Source of the DNA: Henriciella sp045287255
Lineage (GTDB): Bacteria; Pseudomonadota; Alphaproteobacteria; Caulobacterales; Hyphomonadaceae
Reading direction: 5' to 3'
NCBI RefSeq assembly: GCF_045287255.1
Contig: NZ_CP137142.1
Span: 1,984,001-2,048,000 of the forward strand
Length of the DNA stretch: 64,000 nucleotides
In this document: positions 8,322-17,530 of the stretch, one piece after another
How positions within the stretch are numbered: the stretch's first letter is position 1
Layout: every line of letters starts with the position of its first letter
Made by a program: the position numbers and the translations under genes
The notes under the pieces: generated by a model
Told to the model about the DNA's origin: nothing
The model's input: the letters and a program-made list of their open reading frames with translations, nothing else
Databases searched by the model: none

Positions 8322-8444
8322 AAAAACCTCCCTAGGATCACCCCTTATGATCCATATGCCCAAGACTATAGCAGTCGTTAACAATTGCGCGAGAGGTGAA
8401 TGCAAAACCTCCCACTTGGCTTCATTATCGACTAGAGAAGATGA

Positions 8445-9461
8445 ATGACTGATATCAACGCCCTGATCGCCGCCCTGCCCAAGGCAGAACTCCATTTGCA
8501 TCTGGAAGGCTCCCTTGAGCCGGAACAGATGATGCAGTTTGCGCAGCGCAATGGTGTCACCCTGCCCTTCAAGACATTGGAAGAGGTCAAAGCGGCCTAT
8601 AATTTCTCAAATCTGCAGGACTTTCTCGACATCTATTATCAGGGCATGTCGGTCTTGCAGACACAGGCTGATTTCCATGACCTGACCGATGCCTATCTCC
8701 AGCGCTGCGCGGAAGATAATGTCCGCCATGTTGAAGTCTTCTTTGACCCTCAGGGGCACACGGATCGCGGCCTCCCCTTCAGCACGCCGATTGAAGGCAT
8801 CTTGTCAGCGCTTGATAGTGCCAAAGACAAGTATGGTATCAGCTACAAGCTGATCATGTGCTTCCTGCGCCACCTCTCTGAGGAAGCCGCATTTGAAACC
8901 CTTAAACAGGCTGAGCCTTATATGGATCGCATTCACGGGGTTGGCCTCGACAGCAGTGAACTGGGGCATCCGCCTTCAAAGTTCCAGAATGTCTTCGCTG
9001 CTGCTCGGGAGAAGGGCTTGAAACTGGTCGCCCATGCAGGTGAGGAAGGCCCACCAGAATATGTCTATGAGGCCTTGGACTTGCTCAAGATTGACCGCAT
9101 CGACCACGGCAACCGCCTGCTCGAAGATGAGGCCCTGATTGCGCGGGTTCGGGATGAAGGTTTGACACTGACCGTCTGCCCGCTCTCCAATCTGTCTTTA
9201 TGCGTCGTGGATGATCTGAAAGATCATCCAATGAAACGCATGCTGGAGCTCGGCCTGAAAGCCACAATGAACAGTGACGACCCGGCCTATTTTGGTGGCT
9301 ATGTAAATCAAAACTATCGTGAAACGGCAGAGGCTGTCGGCCTGTCAGCAGACGAAATCATCACGCTGGCACGCAACAGCTTTACAGGTAGCTTCCTAAG
9401 CGAGGCCGAGATTGCCGACCACCTTGCCGAAATTGACAGAGTGGCCGCGCAATTTGCTTAA
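8445..9461 (+). CDS. Adenine deaminase (adenosine deaminase superfamily), 338 aa
   Basis: Amidohydrolase of the adenosine/adenine deaminase family, salvaging purines in the cytoplasm. Metal and active-site motifs are intact: ELHLHLEGSLEPE near the N-terminus, AHAGEEGPPEY, RIDHGNRLLED, TVCPLSNLSL and MNSDDPAYFGGY. The HLHLEG form and the SDDPAYFGGYV motif are those of adenine deaminases (Aah1-type, EC 3.5.4.2) rather than the HxHLDG form of adenosine deaminases. I therefore prefer adenine to hypoxanthine plus ammonia. The start at 8445 has GAGAAG upstream. It diverges from the leftward membrane protein and converges with a crotonase 3 nt away. Confidence 0.85.
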   Translation: MTDINALIAALPKAELHLHLEGSLEPEQMMQFAQRNGVTLPFKTLEEVKAAYNFSNLQDFLDIYYQGMSVLQTQADFHDLTDAYLQRCAEDNVRHVEVFFDPQGHTDRGLPFSTPIEGILSALDSAKDKYGISYKLIMCFLRHLSEEAAFETLKQAEPYMDRIHGVGLDSSELGHPPSKFQNVFAAAREKGLKLVAHAGEEGPPEYVYEALDLLKIDRIDHGNRLLEDEALIARVRDEGLTLTVCPLSNLSLCVVDDLKDHPMKRMLELGLKATMNSDDPAYFGGYVNQNYRETAEAVGLSADEIITLARNSFTGSFLSEAEIADHLAEIDRVAAQFA

Positions 9462-9464
9462 GCC

Positions 9465-10373
9465 TTATTCAGGCCCAATCCATTTGAACTCTGGGTCTTC
9501 CCACCATGGGAAGAAATCCGGCATGCCGTCTGAAACTTTCACCGGATAGACGGGCTTGCGCTTCTCAAGGAAGCTCATGACGCCCTCTTTGGCATCGGCA
9601 GTCTGGCCACGGGAATAGATCGCGGCGCTATCGACAATGTGGGCTTCCATTGGATGGCTCGCCCCCAGCATGCGCCACATCATGTGCCGGGTTAGCGTCG
9701 TTGAGACAGCGGCGGTATTGTCAGCAATTTCGCGAGCAATGCCCATGGCCACATCCATCAACTCTGCTTGTGGATGAACCGAGCGGATCAGACCACCTTT
9801 AAGCGCTTCTTCAGCTGGGAAAACCCGGCCTGAGTAGCACCATTCCAGCGCCTGCTGGATACCCACAAGGCGAGGCAGGAACCAGCTGGAGGCTGCCTCT
9901 GGATTGATACCCCGGCGGTTAAATACAAAGCCAAAACGGGCATTGTCCGAGGCGATCCGGATATCCATTGGCAATTGCATCGTCACGCCAACGCCAACCG
10001 CGGCGCCATTGATCGCGCCGATGACAGGCTTCAGGCTTTCAAAAATGCGCAAGACCGTGCGGCCCCCGCCATCGCGTTGAATATCGATTTTATTGGTCCG
10101 GCCAATTTCCCCCATATCGGCGCGCGCTTCATAATCGAAAGTCTTCGCACCTTCAGACAAGTCAGCCCCGGCACAGAAGGCCCGGTCACCAGACCCCGTC
10201 ACAATGACCGCGCGCACATCATCATTGGCGTCGGTAATATCGAACGCTTCGATGATTTCGTACATCATCTTACCGGTAAAGGCGTTCATCTTGTCCGGAC
10301 GGTTCAGTGTCAGCACCGCGACCCCATCCTCAATCTCAAGCTTGATCTGTTCAAAATCACCGACACTGGCCAT
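9465..10373 (-). CDS. Crotonase, enoyl-CoA isomerase-like, 302 aa
   Basis: Second crotonase of the window. The oxyanion motif FCAGADLSEG and the FVFNRRGINPEAASSW region are clear. The usual hydratase Glu of the GGxEL motif is absent (GVGVTMQLPMD). A Glu in GINPEAASS lies where peroxisomal delta3,delta2-enoyl-CoA isomerases keep their single catalytic Glu, so double-bond isomerisation of unsaturated acyl-CoAs is the best guess. The longer length (302 aa) and a C-terminal extension ending PWWEDPEFKWIGPE are typical of this subgroup. The ATG at 10373 has GGAGCG upstream. It stands alone by spacing. Confidence 0.8.
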   Translation of the reverse strand: MASVGDFEQIKLEIEDGVAVLTLNRPDKMNAFTGKMMYEIIEAFDITDANDDVRAVIVTGSGDRAFCAGADLSEGAKTFDYEARADMGEIGRTNKIDIQRDGGGRTVLRIFESLKPVIGAINGAAVGVGVTMQLPMDIRIASDNARFGFVFNRRGINPEAASSWFLPRLVGIQQALEWCYSGRVFPAEEALKGGLIRSVHPQAELMDVAMGIAREIADNTAAVSTTLTRHMMWRMLGASHPMEAHIVDSAAIYSRGQTADAKEGVMSFLEKRKPVYPVKVSDGMPDFFPWWEDPEFKWIGPE

Positions 10374-10551
10374 TGGGCGCTCCTTATGACTGGTTTTGGC
10401 GAACAGGAAGCGGCATTCCCCTACGGGCGTCAAGCAAGTTGGAAATTGCCCTCGCGTCGCCCTTTTGAAATCGTGACGCCTGTGTCATCTTAATCCCCAA
10501 AGCATCATCAGAATGCGTGACCTGAAAAGGGCCGCCACGGGAGAGTGTCAT

Positions 10552-12183
10552 ATGTCGCAATACGATTATATCATTGTAGGGGCTGGCAGCGCTGGCTGTG
10601 TCCTCGCCAATCGCCTAAGCGAAAACGGGCAATCCACCGTCCTGCTGCTTGAGGCTGGCGGGAAAGACACGTCCCCAATGATCCATATTCCGGTTGGCTA
10701 TGCCCAGACGCTCAAGGATCCAAAGGTCAACTGGCTGTATGAGACAGAGCCCGATCCCGGCACCAATGATCGTGTTCACACATGGCCGCGTGGCAAGGTT
10801 CTTGGCGGCTCCTCTTCAATCAATGGCCTGCTCTATATTCGAGGGCAGCAGCAGGATTATGATGGCTGGGCACAGATGGGCTTGCGCGGGTGGTCCTATG
10901 CTGACCTGCACCCCTATTTCATCCGCAGCCAGAACCAGGAGCGGGATGGCATGGATGGACATGGCCAGGGCGGTCCTCTGAACGTCTCGGACGTGACGGA
11001 GACCCATCCGGTTTCAGACGCCGTTATTGAAGCGGGCAAAAGTCTTGGTCTTGAGCATCGCGATGTGAATGGCGAGGATCAGGAAGGCATTTGCTACTAT
11101 CAGCTCACGGTCAAAAATGGCCGTCGTTGCAGCGCGGCGGTTGCCTATCTCAACCCTGCCAAGAAACGCCCGAACCTGACCATTGCGACACATGCTCTGG
11201 CCTCTCGCGTACTTTTTGAGGGCAAGCGCGCTTGCGGCATTGAATACACACAGAATGGTGAAACCAAGACGGCCACAGCGCGTGGCGAAGTCATTCTGGC
11301 TGGCGGTGCAATCAATAGCCCGCAATTGCTGGAACTGTCAGGGATTGGAAACCCTGAATTGCTAGCCGAACATGGGATTGAGGTTGTTTCCGCCCTGCCC
11401 GGTGTTGGTGAAAACCTGCAGGATCATTTCGTTATCGGGAACCGCTACCGGATGAAAGCTGACGCGCCATCGGTCAACAAACAATCACGCGGTTTCGCGA
11501 TGATTGGCGAAATCCTCAAATACCTGACCCAACGCAAGGGCCTGCTCACACTGTCTGCTGCCCATATCGCTGCCTTTGTGAAAACGCGACCGGAACTCGC
11601 CACGCCGGATGTTCAGTATCACATCCTTCCGGCGACGATGGATATGCAGAAGATGACCGAAAGCGGCGATATGGAGCTGGAGAAAGAACCGGGCATCACG
11701 ATTGCGCCCTGTCAGCTGCGCCCTGAAAGCCGGGGGAGTGTTCACATCAAATCCAACAAGCCCGATGTCTATCCGGCCATTTGCCCAAACTATCTTGCCG
11801 ATCCATTGGATCAGCAAACAGCAGTCGCGGGTCTGCGTTATGCGCGCGACCTCGCAAAACAGCCTGCTTTGGCAAAGTATATTGCGCACGAAATGGAGCC
11901 CGGTGACGCCATCCAGTCGGATGAAGAGCTGCTCGCCTATGCCCGCGAAACAGGCGGCACGATCTATCATCCGGTCGGGACTTGTAAGATGGCTCCGGAT
12001 GGCGACCCAATGGGCGTTGTCGATGGTGAACTGCGCGTGCGCGGGGTCGAAGGCTTACGGGTCGTGGATGCATCCGTGATGCCCCGACTGGTCAGCGGCA
12101 ACACCAATGCGCCAACGATCGCAATTGCGGAAAAAGCCAGTGACCTAATCCGGGCGAGCGCGAAGGAAGCCGTTTCTGCTTAA
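10552..12183 (+). CDS. GMC-family FAD oxidoreductase (choline/alcohol dehydrogenase-like), 543 aa
   Basis: Glucose-methanol-choline flavoprotein that oxidises primary alcohols. It has the N-terminal FAD motif IIVGAGSAGCVLANRL, the flavin-binding PRGKVLGGSSSINGLLYIRG, and the C-terminal active-site region IYHPVGTCKM followed by VVDASVMPRLVSGNTNAPTI. His and Asn of the catalytic pair are present. Length and motifs resemble AlkJ and choline dehydrogenase-like proteins; specificity between long-chain alcohols and choline is not decidable, and no bet genes are nearby. The ATG at 10552 is preceded by GGGAGA; an in-frame ATG at 10513 is less likely. No signal peptide. Confidence 0.85.
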   Translation: MSQYDYIIVGAGSAGCVLANRLSENGQSTVLLLEAGGKDTSPMIHIPVGYAQTLKDPKVNWLYETEPDPGTNDRVHTWPRGKVLGGSSSINGLLYIRGQQQDYDGWAQMGLRGWSYADLHPYFIRSQNQERDGMDGHGQGGPLNVSDVTETHPVSDAVIEAGKSLGLEHRDVNGEDQEGICYYQLTVKNGRRCSAAVAYLNPAKKRPNLTIATHALASRVLFEGKRACGIEYTQNGETKTATARGEVILAGGAINSPQLLELSGIGNPELLAEHGIEVVSALPGVGENLQDHFVIGNRYRMKADAPSVNKQSRGFAMIGEILKYLTQRKGLLTLSAAHIAAFVKTRPELATPDVQYHILPATMDMQKMTESGDMELEKEPGITIAPCQLRPESRGSVHIKSNKPDVYPAICPNYLADPLDQQTAVAGLRYARDLAKQPALAKYIAHEMEPGDAIQSDEELLAYARETGGTIYHPVGTCKMAPDGDPMGVVDGELRVRGVEGLRVVDASVMPRLVSGNTNAPTIAIAEKASDLIRASAKEAVSA

Positions 12184-12185
12184 TG

Positions 12186-12926
12186 CTATAGCGCAACCGC
12201 GTTTTTCAGATCGGCCATTGCTTGCAGCCACGGGAAAGGCCCGTGACTGATCCGCGCGACGCCGGTTGCTGCAAACTCATCGATTGGTGGGCCATCCATT
12301 TGACGCATCACGTTTACGGGCAAATCGGTCCGGCTGCAGAGTTCCTTCATTGCTCCGAAATCTGTCAGACGCGGGACGAACAGGCCATCGGCGCCCGCTT
12401 TCTGGAACGCTTCAGCGCGCTCAATGACGGCATCCAACTTTTCTGAAACACTGCGGCCATCATCCTGGAAGAACACATCTGTCCGCGCGTTGAGATAGCC
12501 ATCGCCCAAAGCAGACTTTGCCGCCGAGATACGCGCGCATTGCTCATCGACATCCCGCAAGCTGCCATCGGCCACGCTGTCTTCAAGATTGATTCCAACG
12601 GCTCCAGCTTCAACAATCGCGCTAACATAATCCCCGACCTCGGCAGCTGTAGCGCCATAGCCGCGCTCTGCATCATGCGTGACAGGCTTGTCCGTCACTC
12701 GGCAGATCAGAGCTAGCGTTTGCAGGACCAGATCACGCGGGCATTGCTCGCCGTCTTCATAACCGAGGGCGCCCGCGAGAGACATGCTGCCCGTGGCCAA
12801 GGCTGGTACATGCGTGTCCGCCAGAGCCTTTGCCGATCCTGCGTCCCAGACATTCATCAATACCAGAGGGTCACCAGAAATATGGAGGGCGCGGAAAGCC
12901 TTCATTCGGGCGGCTTGGTCACTCAT
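12186..12926 (-). CDS. Isocitrate lyase / PEP phosphonomutase family protein, 246 aa
   Basis: TIM-barrel enzyme of the PEP-mutase/isocitrate-lyase superfamily that makes or breaks C-C or P-C bonds next to a carboxylate. Seen are the Mg-binding DAERGYG segment (the family's D-x-E/D), GINLEDSVADG and NARTDVFFQ. The K-x-C-G-H motif of true isocitrate lyases is absent, which is normal for the short members. Many such genes are annotated only as 'isocitrate lyase/phosphoenolpyruvate mutase family'. GAGGAG lies 8 nt before the chosen ATG at 12926. It converges with the GMC oxidoreductase, 3 nt apart. Confidence 0.8.
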   Translation of the reverse strand: MSDQAARMKAFRALHISGDPLVLMNVWDAGSAKALADTHVPALATGSMSLAGALGYEDGEQCPRDLVLQTLALICRVTDKPVTHDAERGYGATAAEVGDYVSAIVEAGAVGINLEDSVADGSLRDVDEQCARISAAKSALGDGYLNARTDVFFQDDGRSVSEKLDAVIERAEAFQKAGADGLFVPRLTDFGAMKELCSRTDLPVNVMRQMDGPPIDEFAATGVARISHGPFPWLQAMADLKNAVAL

Positions 12927-13022
12927 CTTTGTTCTCCTCTGCATTGTGGCAAAGTCTTACCCAATGCCAGTTCAGACACCACCCGATACTTGCGCATCAT
13001 CTGATCAGGGGTAGAAACCTGT

Positions 13023-13925
13023 ATGGCTGATCTTCCCCCCATCGAAGCGCTGTTTGCGCCAATCTTCATGATTTCCGTCATTATCGAGTGGTGGGCAGTG
13101 AAATCAGGGCGGGCTACAGGCCGATATGAAACCGCTGATGCGATCACCTCTATGGCTATGGGACTGGGCAATGCCCTGCTCAATACAGCCACCGGCTTCA
13201 TCGCCCTATGGATGATGATGCTGGTCTGGCCATACCGCATTTTCGAAATGCCCCAGACATGGTGGAGCTTCATCATCGTCTTCGTGCTGTATGATTTTAT
13301 CTATTACTGGAAGCACCGATTTGCCCATCGCATTCGCTGGTTTTGGATGGAGCATGTCACCCATCATTCCAGCCGCCACTACAACCTCACCACAGCTCTG
13401 CGCCAACCTTGGTTTGGTCCATTTACAGGGCTGATCCTGCTTGGCTGGCCACTTGTCCTGATGGGGTTTCATCCGCTCTTCATCGGCCTCGTAGGGGGCT
13501 TAAACCTTGTCTATCAATTCTGGATTCATACCGAAGCTATTGATCGGATGCCGCGCTGGTTTGAGGCGATCATGAACACCCCATCACACCACCGCGTCCA
13601 TCACGCAACGAACCCACGCTATCTTGATCGCAATTATGCGGGCGTCTTCATCACATGGGACAAGATGTTCGGGACCTTCCAATCTGAGCTTAGTGAGGAC
13701 AAGCCTGACTACGGTATCGTGAAACCGCTCAAGAGCTATAATGTCCTGGTCGTTGCGTTTCATGAGTTCGGCGGCTTGCTAAGGGATTGTGCCGGAGATG
13801 GCTTCAAACCCCTGACCTGGCTCAAGCGCGCAACCAATGCACCGGGGTGGAGCCCGGATGGTAAGCATCAACGCAGCGAGGAATTACGCGCTGCGTGGGT
13901 CAAAGAGCAAGACTTGCAACCCTGA
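13023..13925 (+). CDS. Sterol desaturase / fatty acid hydroxylase family membrane enzyme, 300 aa
   Basis: Integral membrane di-iron oxygenase. The three His clusters are complete: KHRFAH (H-x3-H), EHVTHHSS (H-x2-HH) and HHRVHHATN (H-x2-HH). About four hydrophobic helices surround them and place the cluster on the cytoplasmic face. Bacterial relatives hydroxylate or desaturate sterols, hopanoids, carotenoids or fatty acids; YNLTTALRQPW after the second cluster is typical of the uncharacterised proteobacterial branch. Length matches the family. It has no obvious operon partner. The start is the ATG at 13023. Confidence 0.85.
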   Translation: MADLPPIEALFAPIFMISVIIEWWAVKSGRATGRYETADAITSMAMGLGNALLNTATGFIALWMMMLVWPYRIFEMPQTWWSFIIVFVLYDFIYYWKHRFAHRIRWFWMEHVTHHSSRHYNLTTALRQPWFGPFTGLILLGWPLVLMGFHPLFIGLVGGLNLVYQFWIHTEAIDRMPRWFEAIMNTPSHHRVHHATNPRYLDRNYAGVFITWDKMFGTFQSELSEDKPDYGIVKPLKSYNVLVVAFHEFGGLLRDCAGDGFKPLTWLKRATNAPGWSPDGKHQRSEELRAAWVKEQDLQP

Positions 13926-14178
13926 GCAGCATGCGGTCCCTTCATTGACTGTTCATACCTTGAGGGCCATAGGGGCCACGTTACTGCGCGGTTAGCCGCG
14001 TATGGGGCAAGCAGCGTGAACGCATTCTCTGGATCCGCCAGAGCGATTTAGGCAGCCCCTTCAGACAGATTGTCAGATACTTACGACCCTTTTCACGCGG
14101 GCCGTCCCGAAAGCCCCAAATGGCGGGTTTATCGGCGCGACCAGAGTGCGCGCCCCTGCCTGAAACGAGAAACGATAC

Positions 14179-15507
14179 GTGACCACTTTTTCTGATCTGA
14201 ACTTGCACAAGCAAGTGATGAAAGCCGTAACCGAGCAGGGGTATGACACCCCAACACCAATTCAGGCGCAGGCCATCCCGCTACTGCTTGAAGATCGAGA
14301 CCTGCTCGGCATTGCCCAGACCGGCACAGGTAAGACGGCGGCGTTTGCGCTGCCAACCCTCGACTATATGCTAGAGCACCCACAGGGTCGTGAGTTCAAA
14401 AGTACCCGCGTTCTTGTCTTGGCGCCCACCCGCGAACTGGCGAGCCAGATCGCCGAAAGCTTCCAGACCTATTCAAAATACATGGATTGCGTGACCCAGA
14501 CCGTATTTGGTGGGGTTAAAATCAACAAGCAAATCCGGGCCTTACAAAAAGGGACGCATGTTCTGGTGGCAACGCCGGGTCGCCTGCTTGACCTTGCCCA
14601 GCAAGGCGCTGTGACCCTGTCAGAGGTTGAAATCCTGATCCTTGATGAAGCCGATCAGATGCTCGACATGGGCTTCATCCATGACCTGAAGAAAATCATC
14701 GCGATGGTGCCCGAGGAGCGCCAGACCCTGCTCTTCTCCGCCACAATGCCAAAGTCGATTAGTGATCTCGCCCAGCAATTCCTGCGTGACCCGGTTAAAG
14801 TCTCTGTCGCGCCAGAGAGCACAACCGCTGAACGGGTCAATCAGGGCGTGATCCATGTCGCGGGGCCAGACAAACTCAAACTGCTCAAAGATGTGATCAA
14901 TGCCCACGACATTGACCGAGCGCTGGTCTTCACACGTACAAAGCACGGCGCGGACAAAGTGGTTCGCAAACTCGGATCAGGCGGCATTGAGGCCAAAGCC
15001 ATTCATGGTAACAAATCCCAGCCACAGCGTGAGAAAGCGCTTGAGGCCTTCAAGAACGGAACCTGCTCTGTACTTGTCGCAACAGATATTGCCGCGCGTG
15101 GGATTGATATTGATGGGGTGTCCCATGTCATCAATTTCGAAATGCCAAATGTGCCTGAGCAGTATGTGCACCGTATCGGACGCACCGCCCGTGCCGGACG
15201 AGCGGGGCTAGCCCTCTCCTTCGTCGCTGAAGATGAGCTTTACTATCTTCGCGATATTGAGAAGACGATCCGGATGCGTGTGGATGTCTTGCCAGTACCG
15301 GAGGACTCTGAAGTCGCGGCTCTGCCGACCCCTGATCCAAACGTGCGCCCGCTTAAGCCCAAGGGACCGAGTGGACGGTCGGGACGCAATAGCGATCAAA
15401 GACGAGGGCGCGGTCGTCCGCAATCACAGCGTGGTGGGAGTGGCCAAAGACGCAAGAGTAATCGCAGTGGTCAGCGCCGCAAAGCCAAGCCAGCACAGAG
15501 CTCTTAG
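14179..15507 (+). CDS. rhlE: DEAD-box RNA helicase, RhlE-like, 442 aa
   Basis: ATP-dependent RNA helicase acting in ribosome assembly or RNA turnover. All DEAD-box motifs are present: the Q motif around TPTPIQAQAIP, AQTGTGKTAAF (I), APTRELASQI (Ia), DEADQM (II), SAT (III) and HRIGRTARAGR (VI). The C-terminal 70 residues are a basic, Gly/Arg/Ser-rich tail (for example RGRGRPQSQRGGSGQRR), typical of RhlE-type proteins and used to hold RNA. Translation starts at a GTG (14179). The 253-nt upstream gap is long for this window and may be a leader, as is common for cold-inducible helicases; no clear hairpin was identified there. Confidence 0.9.
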   Translation: MTTFSDLNLHKQVMKAVTEQGYDTPTPIQAQAIPLLLEDRDLLGIAQTGTGKTAAFALPTLDYMLEHPQGREFKSTRVLVLAPTRELASQIAESFQTYSKYMDCVTQTVFGGVKINKQIRALQKGTHVLVATPGRLLDLAQQGAVTLSEVEILILDEADQMLDMGFIHDLKKIIAMVPEERQTLLFSATMPKSISDLAQQFLRDPVKVSVAPESTTAERVNQGVIHVAGPDKLKLLKDVINAHDIDRALVFTRTKHGADKVVRKLGSGGIEAKAIHGNKSQPQREKALEAFKNGTCSVLVATDIAARGIDIDGVSHVINFEMPNVPEQYVHRIGRTARAGRAGLALSFVAEDELYYLRDIEKTIRMRVDVLPVPEDSEVAALPTPDPNVRPLKPKGPSGRSGRNSDQRRGRGRPQSQRGGSGQRRKSNRSGQRRKAKPAQSS

Positions 15508-15579
15508 AGGTATGTACCCGCTCAACTGGCTTGGCAAAATGAGCCAGATTGGTAAGTCTTGTTCTAGGAGATCATCCAG

Positions 15580-17313
15580 GTGCAAGACACGAAGCAAGAG
15601 ACAGCCTTATCGGCCCAGGAGCGCTATTTTGCGCTCTTGGGAGACGCTTTTGCAGTGCCTTTGCAAACCACGGCCTTTGAGCAGTTTCTGGAAACAGCAC
15701 ACACCTATTTCGTCGGGGAACCGGGCAAGGCGACGATGGCGCCTGACTTTCCGAGGCGCAGCGGTACGGACGCATCACTCGATGCGCATACACAGCGCCT
15801 GATCGAAGTCTTTGACGCAGCCTTGGAGGCCGAGGCCCGCACCAAGGCCACACCAGATCATTATCACGCCATCCTGTCGATTGACGCCAGACTGGGTCAG
15901 GTTGAGGGGAATGATGCCGCCCAGGCACTTCTGCAAAGCCCGCTGCCCTGCCCGCTTGATGACCTTCCGCTCGATCATGACGCTCTACAGCAAGTTAAGG
16001 CAACGCTTTATCGTAAGCTTGGTGATCGCGAAGATCGGATCATGCTCGCAATGGTTGGGTCTGATAGACCGAAGCCATGCCTCGGCCTGATCCAACGCGG
16101 TGCCGATGATGATCAGAGTGTTCTAGTCTCCCTATCCTATATTCACTGGTCAGAGGCCCTTTTAGGTCGCCTTGGGGATGCCTTTGGTCTGACCCCGGCT
16201 GAAACAGATGTGCTCGCTGGCTACCTGAACCAGCAATCCCAGAAGCAAATCGCCGAAGATCGTGACCGATCGATCGAGACGGTTAAAGGTCAATCCAAGA
16301 CCATTCTACGCAAAACAGGCTGTACCCGTATGGCAGATGTCGTGCGCCTATCGGCCAGCATTGCCTACCTCTTGCGCCAGATGCCCGAAGCAGAACCAAA
16401 CCAAGTGGCTTTGACCGAGTGGGCAACCCCCAAGGCAAATCTCAAAACTCTGACACGCGGTACCCGCACCCTTTCCTGGTATAGTCATGGAAAGGGGCAA
16501 CGCGCTCTATTGTTTATTCATGGCCTGATTATGGGGCCTTTCCTCAGTCAGGACATGCTTGTGCCACTAATCAAGGCTGACATTCGTGTTTTGGCACCCT
16601 CACGCCCAGGCTACGGGCTCACAAGCCGTGCAGGCAAAAAAACAGGCTTCATTGAAGACACGGTTACCGATGCCCTGGCTATACTTGAAGAGGAACAGGT
16701 TGATCACGTCACCATCGTCGCGCATCAGCTCGGGACATCCCATGCCCACCGCATTGCTGCAGCGCTTGGTGACAAGGCCAACGCTCTGATCCTGCTCAAT
16801 GGCAGTGTCCCGATCGACGATTCCTATTTTGCTTCGATGGAGCGGAGGACCCGCTTTGCTGGGGTCGCCATTCGTCACGCCCCGTCCGTTCTGAAGATGG
16901 CGACGGAACTCGGCATCCGAAACTTTAAACGCAAAGGCGTCGAGGACTTCCTGCGGGACCGATACAAGGTTCTGGATGTTGATCGGAATGCGCTGGAAGA
17001 CCCCGAAACCATGCGGCTGCACGCCTATGGCGTTTTTCATATGACTGAGCAAGGACCGCATGCGTTTATCGATGATCAAACCACGAAACTGTCAGATTGG
17101 AGCGACGCTTTCACGGCGCCAAGTTGCCCGTGCTTCTGGTTGCAGCCGGGAGCCTGTCGCATCATCCATCCTGAGCATGTTGAGCGCTATGTGCAGGAGC
17201 ATTCCGAGGCTCATTTCGAAGTCATGCCAGAAGCCGGTTCGCTCGTGCTATATGCTGAACCCGAGGCCATGTCGGACTTTATCCTCAAAGCCATGGATAA
17301 GGCTGGCGCTTAA
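15580..17313 (+). CDS. LuxR-type regulator with C-terminal degenerate alpha/beta-hydrolase domain, 577 aa
   Basis: Three parts are visible: an N-terminal region of about 200 residues of unknown fold, a LuxR/GerE helix-turn-helix at about 204-265 (LTPAETDVLAGYLNQQSQKQ, then IETVKGQSKTILRKTG), and an alpha/beta-hydrolase domain from about 300 to 575 (oxyanion HG at 314-315). The nucleophile elbow reads AHQLGT, so the usual Ser is Gln383. The acid position reads PGACRIIHP and the His position reads EAGSLVLYAEPEAM, so neither Asp nor His is present. The domain is thus probably a ligand sensor rather than an enzyme. Start: GTG at 15580 with TAGGAG upstream. It is monocistronic and converges with the XRE gene with a 4-nt overlap. 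The regulator role is inferred from the HTH. Confidence 0.75.
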   Translation: MQDTKQETALSAQERYFALLGDAFAVPLQTTAFEQFLETAHTYFVGEPGKATMAPDFPRRSGTDASLDAHTQRLIEVFDAALEAEARTKATPDHYHAILSIDARLGQVEGNDAAQALLQSPLPCPLDDLPLDHDALQQVKATLYRKLGDREDRIMLAMVGSDRPKPCLGLIQRGADDDQSVLVSLSYIHWSEALLGRLGDAFGLTPAETDVLAGYLNQQSQKQIAEDRDRSIETVKGQSKTILRKTGCTRMADVVRLSASIAYLLRQMPEAEPNQVALTEWATPKANLKTLTRGTRTLSWYSHGKGQRALLFIHGLIMGPFLSQDMLVPLIKADIRVLAPSRPGYGLTSRAGKKTGFIEDTVTDALAILEEEQVDHVTIVAHQLGTSHAHRIAAALGDKANALILLNGSVPIDDSYFASMERRTRFAGVAIRHAPSVLKMATELGIRNFKRKGVEDFLRDRYKVLDVDRNALEDPETMRLHAYGVFHMTEQGPHAFIDDQTTKLSDWSDAFTAPSCPCFWLQPGACRIIHPEHVERYVQEHSEAHFEVMPEAGSLVLYAEPEAMSDFILKAMDKAGA

Positions 17314-17528
17314 TCTTCTTCCCAGCCAAACACGTCCTCTAAACCGACACCAAACAGACGTGCGATTCGAAACGCGCTTTCCAGAGATGGGGAATACTTC
17401 CCCTGCTCAATCGCGATAACTGTCTGACGGGTCACACCAATCTCTTTGGCGAGAGCCGACTGGCTCATTTGGCCATACTGTTCACGCAATTCGCGCACGC
17501 GATTGGTTATCGGAGGGCGTTTGGCCAT
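17310..17528 (-). CDS. XRE-family HTH regulator, 72 aa
   Basis: A minimal helix-turn-helix protein: almost the entire 72 residues form the XRE domain (SQSALAKEIGVTRQTVIAIE followed by GKYSPSLESAFRIARLFGV), ending in the acidic tail EDVFGWEED. This compact type is usually a repressor encoded beside small membrane proteins. It is the third gene of a leftward operon with two four-helix membrane proteins. The ATG at 17528 (with AGGGCG 8 nt upstream) is preferred to a TTG at 17534. It probably binds the repeated GTCAAA..TTTTAC sites upstream of the operon (18411-18470); this is inference from position. Confidence 0.85.
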   Translation of the reverse strand: MAKRPPITNRVRELREQYGQMSQSALAKEIGVTRQTVIAIEQGKYSPSLESAFRIARLFGVGLEDVFGWEED

Positions 17529-17530
17529 AC

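Noticed and set aside
13981..14214. 77-codon minus-strand frame in the gap before the RNA helicase
   Set aside because: It overlaps the helicase start, lacks a ribosome binding site and has an Arg-rich, motif-free product. The 253-nt gap is more likely a leader; no stable hairpin was found by eye.
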